Assembly (NCBI GenBank): GCA_009692395.1
Contig: SHZG01000048.1
Span: forward strand, 1 to 12,322
From: Methylococcales bacterium
GTDB lineage: Bacteria > Pseudomonadota > Gammaproteobacteria > Methylococcales > Methylomonadaceae
DNA: 12,322 nt
Reading direction: 5' to 3'
Shown here: piece after piece, positions 6,925 through 12,322 of the stretch
How the letters are laid out: every line of letters starts with the position of its first letter
Numbering within the stretch: the first letter of the stretch is position 1
Notes under the pieces: generated by a model
What the model was told of the DNA's origin: nothing
Databases searched by the model: none
The model's input: only the letters and a program-made list of their open reading frames with translations
Program-made: the position numbers and the translations under genes

Positions 6925-8799
6925 ATGTTTAGAAAAATCACCCTATTTGGCGCATTACTCGCCTTAATTGTTGTCGTACTAGGCGCCACTTTGCGCTTAT
7001 CGGGCGTTGAGTTTCCTCTGTCAGTAGATGGCAGTTTGCTTGAAAACCTACTTGCAGAACCGCATTTTTATCCCGCTGCGGGATTAAGCGTCATTGTTTT
7101 GTTGCTTAACTTGTTGGCATGGCGTGAACAACACTGTCGATTAACGGCAATGACACTGTCATTATGCCTACTGGCATTAGTGGGCGCACAAGGTTATTTA
7201 GGATTATGGACGGTGTTAAATCACGCCCCGATATTCGTCATGGGGCATTTATTACTGGGCATGATGACGCTGTGGAGCTTGTTCTGGTTATATTTACGCG
7301 TTAATCCGTTAGTGGTTAAACAAGCTAACGGCGGTGGTTTATTGGCTGGTTTTGCCCTGTTGGTGCTATTTTTACAAATTGCTTTAGGTGCGTGGGTTAG
7401 CGTTAATAACGCGGCGTTTGCCTGTAGCCATTTTCCACTGTGTAATGAACACTGGTCGCCAATAGCCGATTATGAACACGCATTTAGCTTTAACGGTGTA
7501 TTCACATTACCCGCTCAAGTTGCCATTGTGTGGCTACACCGTTTATTAGCGTTAATCTGCTTTGTACTGCTCGGTTTAGTCATGCTCAGTGCCACGGCGA
7601 ACAATAAACCTAAAGCAGTTAGAAAAGCAGGGTTAGTATTAAGTGCCTTATTGTTTGTCGAAATTGGTTTAGGCATTATTGGTTTTAGATTAGCAATGCC
7701 ATTATGGGTAGCCGTCGCTCACAACGCGGTCGCTGCTTTACTCATGTTGCCATTAATAGCCATCAGTTTTTATAGCCGTTATGGTTTTATTGCCGTACCC
7801 GACCTCGATAAAAAACAACCGCAACCTGTTATTGACGCTGGTGTAACCGCTGAAGCTCCCTATAAAGAATCTGAACCTGAATCGCTCTATTTGCGTCTAA
7901 AAACCCAATTAAAACGCACACGTTCAGGATTAGGCGGCGTATTCGCAACCTTAGGCGGTGATAGAAAAAGCTCAGCCGATGAATTATTAGAAGACATTGA
8001 AGCTAATTTATTGATGGCAGATGTCGGCGTTGATGCCACGGCGGCGATTATTAATCGCTTAACGCAACGCCTCGAAAAACATCAATTGAATGACAGCGAA
8101 ACCTTAATCGCTGCGTTAAAAGAAGAATTGTTAAGCATACTTAAACCCTGTAGTGCATTACTTCACATCCCTAAACAGGATAAACCGTTTGTTATTTTAG
8201 TGGTTGGTGTGAATGGCGCGGGCAAAACCACTACTATTGGCAAATTAGCCAACCGCTTGCAAGCCCAAGGGCATAGCGTGATGTTAGCCGCTGGCGATAC
8301 ATTCAGAGCGGCGGCAGTTGAACAATTGCAAGTTTGGGGTGAGCGTAACCATATTCCTGTCATCGCACAACACACGGGGGCAGATTCTGCTTCGGTGATT
8401 TATGATGCCGTACAGTCGGCACAAGCTAAAGGCATTGACGTACTCATTGCTGATACCGCTGGACGTTTACAAACCAAATCCAATTTAATGGACGAGTTGA
8501 AAAAAGTAAAACGTATCATGAGCAAACTAGACGACACCGCCCCGCATGAAGTGTTATTAGTGCTGGATGCAGGTACGGGACAAAACGCCTTATCACAAGC
8601 CAAATTATTTAATGAAGCCGTGACATTGACAGGTTTGGTATTGACTAAATTAGACGGTACAGCGAAAGGCGGGGTTATTTTTGCATTAGCTAAAAATTCA
8701 GGTATTCCGATTCGTTACATTGGTATCGGCGAAGGCATTGAAGATTTGCAAGATTTTAATGCTGAATTGTTCGTAGACGCATTATTTGTGAAAGATTAA
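6925..8799 (+). CDS. ctaA-ftsY: Heme A synthase CtaA fused to SRP receptor FtsY
   Basis: Residues 1-290 are CtaA (Cox15), which oxidises heme O to heme A. Eight membrane helices and four heme-ligand positions are visible: His47, His108, His205 and His266. The Cys167/Cys173 pair lies in the third periplasmic loop, but the first loop is short and lacks its usual cysteines. Residues about 291-320 are a hydrophilic linker. Residues about 315-624 are FtsY, the SRP receptor GTPase: an N domain from about 335, G1 GVNGAGKTT at 428-436, DTAGR at 510-514, TKLDG at 574-578, and the standard C-terminus. No stop and no in-frame ATG with a ribosome-binding site separates the halves. The acidic A domain of E. 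coli FtsY is replaced by CtaA. CtaA ends in the cytoplasm, so the GTPase would be correctly placed. Both domains are certain; whether they form one polypeptide depends on sequence accuracy near the A6 tract at 7810-7815. Confidence 0.9.
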   Translation: MFRKITLFGALLALIVVVLGATLRLSGVEFPLSVDGSLLENLLAEPHFYPAAGLSVIVLLLNLLAWREQHCRLTAMTLSLCLLALVGAQGYLGLWTVLNHAPIFVMGHLLLGMMTLWSLFWLYLRVNPLVVKQANGGGLLAGFALLVLFLQIALGAWVSVNNAAFACSHFPLCNEHWSPIADYEHAFSFNGVFTLPAQVAIVWLHRLLALICFVLLGLVMLSATANNKPKAVRKAGLVLSALLFVEIGLGIIGFRLAMPLWVAVAHNAVAALLMLPLIAISFYSRYGFIAVPDLDKKQPQPVIDAGVTAEAPYKESEPESLYLRLKTQLKRTRSGLGGVFATLGGDRKSSADELLEDIEANLLMADVGVDATAAIINRLTQRLEKHQLNDSETLIAALKEELLSILKPCSALLHIPKQDKPFVILVVGVNGAGKTTTIGKLANRLQAQGHSVMLAAGDTFRAAAVEQLQVWGERNHIPVIAQHTGADSASVIYDAVQSAQAKGIDVLIADTAGRLQTKSNLMDELKKVKRIMSKLDDTAPHEVLLVLDAGTGQNALSQAKLFNEAVTLTGLVLTKLDGTAKGGVIFALAKNSGIPIRYIGIGEGIEDLQDFNAELFVDALFVKD

Positions 8800-8805
8800 A
8801 GTGCT

Positions 8806-9459
8806 ATGTTAAAGTTTGATAATGTCAGTAAACGCTATCCTGAAACAGGCGATGTGTTGCACAACGTGAGTTTTCATTTGCAACAGGGTGAAATTGCCTT
8901 TTTGACAGGGCATTCAGGGGCAGGAAAAACCACGCTATTGAAATTAATTGCCGTGATGGAACGCTGTACGCGCGGTGAAATTTTCCTAGACGGGCAACAA
9001 TTAAGCCACGTTAAGCAACGCCATTTACCATTTTTACGCCGCAAAATGGGCTTTATTTATCAAGATTACAAACTACTTACCGATAGAACCGTATTTGATA
9101 ATGTTGCCCTGCCCTTAGCTATCGCGGGGTTTAGTCATGCAGAAATTAAACGCAGAGTACGCGCCTCTTTGGATAAAGTTGGGCTACTGGGTCAAGAACG
9201 AAAATTTCCGCAGGCATTATCAGGCGGCGAACAACAGCGCGTCGGCATTGCCAGAGCGGTGGTTAATAAACCGCCGCTGATTATTGCCGATGAACCTACA
9301 GGCAATTTAGATCCTGAATTATCGGCTGAAATAATGCTGTTATTTGAACAATTTCAACAAGTTGGCGTAACGGTGTTGATTGCCTCTCATGATATTTCCT
9401 TGATTAGTCGTATGAATCACCGTGTATTAAAACTGGATCATGGTCAACTGATATTATGA
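8806..9459 (+). CDS. ftsE: Cell division ABC-type ATPase FtsE
   Basis: FtsE is the cytoplasmic ATPase of the FtsEX complex, which activates septal peptidoglycan hydrolases and helps divisome assembly. Walker A is GHSGAGKTT (35-43), the Q-loop lies in IYQDYKLL, the signature is LSGGEQQR (138-145), Walker B is LIIADEPTGNLD (158 onward, Asp162/Glu163), and the switch His lies in ASHD near residue 197. The 217-residue length is typical. It begins 6 bases after the ftsY stop and overlaps ftsX by 4 bases, as in the classical ftsYEX operon. Confidence 0.97.
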   Translation: MLKFDNVSKRYPETGDVLHNVSFHLQQGEIAFLTGHSGAGKTTLLKLIAVMERCTRGEIFLDGQQLSHVKQRHLPFLRRKMGFIYQDYKLLTDRTVFDNVALPLAIAGFSHAEIKRRVRASLDKVGLLGQERKFPQALSGGEQQRVGIARAVVNKPPLIIADEPTGNLDPELSAEIMLLFEQFQQVGVTVLIASHDISLISRMNHRVLKLDHGQLIL

Positions 9460-10478
9460 AGCCTGTTAAAAGAAAGTCTGCTGTTGATTCCCCTGTTAAA
9501 CCGCCCGTTAAGCATCGCAAGACGCGGCAAACTAGAACGGCGGGCGGGGGTTTTGTTGATAAACTGCACGCCTATCGGGATCATCATGCCCACGCCTTAT
9601 TTTCTAGCCTAGGTCGTTTAGTCACTACGCCGTTTACCTCAATTATGACTATTGCCGTGCTGGCAATCTCTATTTCATTAGCGAGTGGTTTTTATATTAC
9701 GGTGATTAATATCCAGCAACTGACCGCCAATTTAGAAAATAGTAATCAAATTTCCTTATTCCTGAAAGATGATGTATCGAATGAAACCGCTAATCATTTA
9801 ACCGCTACCATTAGAAAAAATCCCAGCGTTCAAGCCGTTAAAATAATCACCAAAGAACAAGCCTTAGTCGAATTTAAAGCCTACAGCGGTTTTGGTGAGG
9901 CAATTGATGTCCTCGATAAAAACCCACTGCCTATTGTTCTACAGGTATTGCCCAAGAATACCCTGCAAGACAAACAAGAATTGGAAGCTCTATTTAAAAC
10001 CGTTAAAAACCTCAATGAAGTCGATTATACCCAAATCGATATGCAATGGGTTGAACGCTTGCAATCTATAGTTGAAGTGGCGCGTTTTGGCACTGTCTTA
10101 TTCAGCGTTATGATAGGTCTCGGTGTGCTGTTTATCATTGGTAATACCATTCGATTAGAGCTACATAGTCGCCGTGATGAAGTGATGATTTCTAAACTAA
10201 TAGGCGCGACTAACGCCTTTATTCGCCGCCCATTGTTATACACAGGCTTTTGGATTGGCTTTATTTCAGGGGTATCCGCGTGGTTTATTGTGGCTATACT
10301 GATGCTGATTTTAAGAGAACCTGTGGAAAAACTTTCAGGGCTTTATGAGGGTGATTTGCACCTGATTTTTTTAGGGTTTATCGACACATTAGCATTACTA
10401 CTGGCTTCATCACTACTGGGTGTATTTAGTTCGTGGGCAGCATTACTTTTCCAACTCCGCCACACGCGACCTGAATAA
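9456..10478 (+). CDS. ftsX: Cell division membrane protein FtsX
   Basis: FtsX is the permease-like partner of FtsE. It transmits ATPase motion to periplasmic amidase activators. A basic cytoplasmic N-terminus of about 58 residues, rich in Lys, Arg and Pro, precedes the first helix (about 61-84). A periplasmic domain follows (about 85-205, beginning NIQQLTANLE). Three further helices lie at about 207-230, 262-285 and 303-333. The RLELHSRRDEVMISKLIGAT block is the conserved cytoplasmic loop of this MacB/FtsX-type family. Its start overlaps the ftsE stop (ATGA), implying translational coupling. The 340-residue length is in the gammaproteobacterial range. Confidence 0.96.
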   Translation: MKPVKRKSAVDSPVKPPVKHRKTRQTRTAGGGFVDKLHAYRDHHAHALFSSLGRLVTTPFTSIMTIAVLAISISLASGFYITVINIQQLTANLENSNQISLFLKDDVSNETANHLTATIRKNPSVQAVKIITKEQALVEFKAYSGFGEAIDVLDKNPLPIVLQVLPKNTLQDKQELEALFKTVKNLNEVDYTQIDMQWVERLQSIVEVARFGTVLFSVMIGLGVLFIIGNTIRLELHSRRDEVMISKLIGATNAFIRRPLLYTGFWIGFISGVSAWFIVAILMLILREPVEKLSGLYEGDLHLIFLGFIDTLALLLASSLLGVFSSWAALLFQLRHTRPE

Positions 10479-10501
10479 AAAATTTTCCGCCTTTAAAATT
10501 A

Positions 10502-10531
10502 TTGGCACTTTATTTATGAGAGTGCTAACAT
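10502..10531 (+). promoter_or_regulatory. rpoH promoter with CIRCE-like HrcA operator
   Basis: TTGGCACTT (10502-10510), nine bases, then GAGTGCTAA (10520-10528) matches the CIRCE consensus TTAGCACTC-N9-GAGTGCTAA at 16 of 18 positions, with exact spacing and a perfect right half. The same stretch offers a sigma-70-type promoter: TTGGCA at 10502-10507 and TAACAT at 10526-10531, 18 bases apart. HrcA bound here would cover both boxes and block RNA polymerase. CIRCE/HrcA control is well known for groESL and dnaK operons. Its use here on rpoH is inferred from the sequence. Confidence 0.75.
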
Positions 10532-10562
10532 TTAAAAAAATTTTTAGCTCAGGAAATACACC

Positions 10563-11420
10563 ATGAGTAACACCTTAGCCTTACCTGTTAATTTGTCGGT
10601 TGGAACATTTGATGCTTATTTAAATTTAGTTCGACAAATGCCTAGGCTGTCTGCTGAACAAGAGCGCGAACTTACGCTCAAATTTAGAGATGACGGTGAT
10701 TTAGCAGCTGCGCGTAAGTTGGTTATGACTAACTTACGCTTTGTGGTTCATATCGCTCGTGGTTACAGCGGTTACGGTTTGTCCATGCCTGATATTATTC
10801 AAGAGGGCAATATTGGTTTAATGAAAGCCGTTAAACGCTTTGATCCTGATATGGGCGTGCGTTTAGTGTCGTTTGCCGTGCATTGGATTAAAGCCGAAAT
10901 TCATGAATATGTGATTAAAAACTGGGGCATTGTGAAAGTTGCCACCACTAAATCACAACGCAAATTATTTTTTAATTTGCGTAAATCAAAGAAAACCCTA
11001 AGCTGGTTATCCCATGATGAAGCACTCGCCATTGCCGATGATTTGAATGTTAATTTAAGTGATATTTATGAAATGGAAATGCGCTTAGGCGGTAGAGATA
11101 CGTCTTTCGATATGCCTGTAGATGAATCAGCCGATGACAGCTTTGCCGCACCAAGTATGTATTTACAACAACACGGAGCTGATCCTGCTGAACTGTTTGA
11201 AAATGCAGATTCGGAAGGGCATGAACAAGAATTACTCGCCAAAGCATTATCCTGTTTAGATGAGCGTAGTTTAGATATTTTATCTAGCCGCTGGTTGGCT
11301 GAGAAAAAAGCCACATTGCATGAATTGGCTGAACGTTATAACGTGTCTGCGGAAAGAATCCGCCAGTTAGAACAAAATGCCATGAAAAAAATTCGTGCTA
11401 GCGTGGTATTGGAAGCCTAA
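10563..11420 (+). CDS. rpoH: RNA polymerase heat-shock sigma factor RpoH (sigma 32)
   Basis: This sigma-70 family factor directs RNA polymerase to heat-shock promoters (chaperones, proteases). Region 1.2/2 runs from about residue 14 to 118, with the polymerase-binding DIIQEGNIGLMKAVKRFDP and the promoter-opening SFAVHWIKAEI block. The RpoH box, QRKLFFNLRK at 132-141, separates this protein from RpoD and RpoS. Region 4 at the C-terminus has the helix-turn-helix ending SAERIRQLEQNAMKKIR. The 285-residue length is standard. AGGA at 10551-10554 lies 8 bases before the ATG. It follows ftsX by 84 bases, the usual ftsYEX-rpoH order, but with its own promoter and a terminator behind it. Confidence 0.98.
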   Translation: MSNTLALPVNLSVGTFDAYLNLVRQMPRLSAEQERELTLKFRDDGDLAAARKLVMTNLRFVVHIARGYSGYGLSMPDIIQEGNIGLMKAVKRFDPDMGVRLVSFAVHWIKAEIHEYVIKNWGIVKVATTKSQRKLFFNLRKSKKTLSWLSHDEALAIADDLNVNLSDIYEMEMRLGGRDTSFDMPVDESADDSFAAPSMYLQQHGADPAELFENADSEGHEQELLAKALSCLDERSLDILSSRWLAEKKATLHELAERYNVSAERIRQLEQNAMKKIRASVVLEA

Positions 11421-11443
11421 CAGACATTTTTTAACGCTTGAAC

Positions 11444-11471
11444 AAAAACGCCCCAGTAATGGGGCGTTTTT
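11444..11471. terminator. Bidirectional terminator after rpoH
   Basis: AAAAACGCCCC (11444-11454) and GGGGCGTTTTT (11461-11471) form a perfect 11-bp stem around AGTAAT. The T-run ends the rpoH transcript, and the mirrored A-run lets it also end the convergent DUF2780 gene on the minus strand. Confidence 0.92.
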
Positions 11472-11497
11472 CGTTGTCACTACGCATTTTTCTTTAT

Positions 11498-12070
11498 TTA
11501 CTTACCCATGATTGCAGAGCCTAACAACTTCGCCACTGTCGCGCCTTGTTCTGTATTGACGTAATCCAATACCAGTGGCACAAACTGCTGAATTTGTGCG
11601 GAAGACATACCTAGTTGTTTAAATAAACTCACTATCGTGAGTAAATTACTCACCGTCCCTCCAGAACCGCCTGCTAATTTTGCTAAGCTACTCAGTGTTG
11701 ATGGCTGTTGTAACGCAGGAACAGCATTCAACAAACTGTGTAAATTTGGAATTGCTTGTTCTAATTGCGCAAATTCCCCTGCCTGTAACTTGCTTTGTGC
11801 CAGTTTTAACAACACCCCCACACCGCCTTGCGCTTGGGCTTTCGTTACCCCCGCACCCTGCATTAAAAATTCCGTTAATTGATTAATTTGTATAGGCTGA
11901 CTTCCCTGTTTCCGCTGTGAAGGCGCGTTATGTAAGAGATTATTAATGGTTTGCTTCGTTTTCGGTGAAGCGGTGGCATTGGCAGCTTTGAGTATATCTT
12001 GCCATTCAGAGGCTTCTGCATTAGTCAGTAAAAACAGAGCTAATGCCAATGTTAAAATATTTTTTTTCAT
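11498..12070 (-). CDS. Exported DUF2780 (VcgC/VcgE-like) protein of unknown function
   Basis: A 190-residue protein with a Sec signal peptide (MKK, hydrophobic core, cleavage near residue 19-21, AEA-S). A low-complexity stretch rich in Ala, Ser, Asn and Gln follows, then a domain at about residues 62-188. The QGGVGVLLKLAQSKL and EFAQLEQAIPNLHSLL blocks, followed by a Gly/Leu-rich part and FVPLVLDYV, match the pattern of DUF2780 proteins, whose function is unknown. It is probably periplasmic. Only a weak ribosome-binding site (CGAGAC) precedes the ATG at 12070. It is convergent with rpoH and shares its terminator; no functional link is indicated. Confidence 0.8.
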   Translation of the reverse strand: MKKNILTLALALFLLTNAEASEWQDILKAANATASPKTKQTINNLLHNAPSQRKQGSQPIQINQLTEFLMQGAGVTKAQAQGGVGVLLKLAQSKLQAGEFAQLEQAIPNLHSLLNAVPALQQPSTLSSLAKLAGGSGGTVSNLLTIVSLFKQLGMSSAQIQQFVPLVLDYVNTEQGATVAKLLGSAIMGK

Positions 12071-12148
12071 ATTTGTCTCGATTTAAGATTTCCGTATCTG
12101 AAAAACTTGAACCACTACACATTACTTTAATGCTGTTGTAACATTTTT

Positions 12149-12322
12149 GGGTAGTGGGTTAAATCTGTGATGGTAGATTAAAATCACGGGCAGAATAAAA
12201 TCACACTTACCTAAAAGACCTTATGAGCTGCTACCAAGAAATCACCTGTCCATTCTGTAAAAGTAACTAGATTGGCAAGTCAGGACGCAATGCAACGGGA
12301 GAGCCACGTTACCGTTGTCGAA
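12149..12322 (+). mobile_element. IS1-like element, 5' end (copy 3, cut by window edge)
   Basis: The terminus GGGTAGTGGGTTAAATC begins at 12149 and continues rightward to the window end. It is nearly identical to the minus-strand ends at 149 and 397 but in inverted orientation. The boundary is sharp: upstream sequence has no match to the left copies. The transposase start is at 12223. With the left copies it brackets the whole cox-fts-rpoH segment as inward-facing ends of the same element. Confidence 0.75.
12223..12322 (+). pseudogene. IS1-like transposase start with a nonsense codon
   Basis: The frame from ATG 12223 repeats the zinc-ribbon N-terminus of the left copies but has TAG at 12268-12270, where both left copies have CAG (Gln16). 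After the stop, the same frame continues with the usual IGKSGRNATGEPRYRCR to the window end. The gene therefore looks inactivated by one C-to-T change, unless the stop is suppressed or is a sequencing error. Confidence 0.65.

Noticed and set aside
7861..8040. A separate ftsY start inside the ctaA-ftsY frame
   Set aside because: No in-frame ATG or GTG with a ribosome-binding site exists between the last CtaA helix and the FtsY N domain. The TTG at 7891 has no ribosome-binding site, and the ATG just before MADVGV lies within the N domain.
11066..11314. Minus-strand open frames inside rpoH
   Set aside because: They are antisense to conserved sigma-factor regions, low in complexity and without a ribosome-binding site.
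11637..11886. Plus-strand open frames across the DUF2780 gene
   Set aside because: Their composition (Cys- and Pro-rich translation) is typical of reading the wrong strand; the minus-strand frame has a signal peptide and a recognisable domain.
1..12322. CRISPR array, tRNA or rRNA genes, or a defence system
   Set aside because: No regularly spaced repeats, no tRNA-like cloverleaf and no rRNA sequence were seen; the repeats present are IS ends and hairpins.

Overview
The window is an AT-rich, gene-dense gammaproteobacterial segment. It holds one aa3-type cytochrome c oxidase locus joined directly to the ftsY-ftsE-ftsX-rpoH locus, with remnants of one insertion-sequence family at both edges. 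Gene order, the DUF2909 and DUF2780 genes and the E. coli-like FtsY and RpoH sequences support Gammaproteobacteria. The low G+C and the IS1-like ends would fit a Thiotrichales/Beggiatoa-like sulfur bacterium, but that placement is a weak inference.

Layout. Bases 1-397 hold two nested 5' ends of an IS1-like element, both reading left. Bases 398-667 are a non-coding leader with a terminator and one doubtful 19-codon reading frame. Then come coxB (668-1789), coxA (1843-3489), a strong intercistronic hairpin, a 32-residue membrane microprotein (3536-3634), ctaG (3631-4185) and coxC (4198-5049). A bidirectional terminator follows, then a DUF2909 gene on the minus strand (5113-5367). Divergent from it runs a tightly packed plus-strand series: SURF1 (5441), a SCO-like assembly protein (6172), a ctaA-ftsY fusion (6925-8799), ftsE (8806) and ftsX (9456). 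rpoH (10563-11420) has its own promoter with a CIRCE-like inverted repeat. After a strong terminator, a secreted DUF2780 protein lies on the minus strand (11498-12070), and a third IS end starts at 12149 and reads out of the window.

How the genes work together. CoxB, CoxA and CoxC form the oxidase core. CtaG and the SCO-like protein are expected to serve copper delivery, and SURF1 and CtaA the making and insertion of heme A. FtsY receives ribosomes from SRP at the membrane, FtsEX controls septal wall hydrolysis, and RpoH is the heat-shock sigma factor.

Two observations stand out. First, heme A synthase and the SRP receptor FtsY form one uninterrupted 624-residue reading frame, at the place where related genomes carry ctaB and a SCO gene after ctaA. 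It looks like a deletion junction that merged two separate loci, so FtsY would be anchored by eight CtaA membrane helices. Second, a near-consensus CIRCE operator (16 of 18 positions, exact 9-nt spacing) overlaps the rpoH promoter, which suggests that HrcA controls the heat-shock sigma factor.
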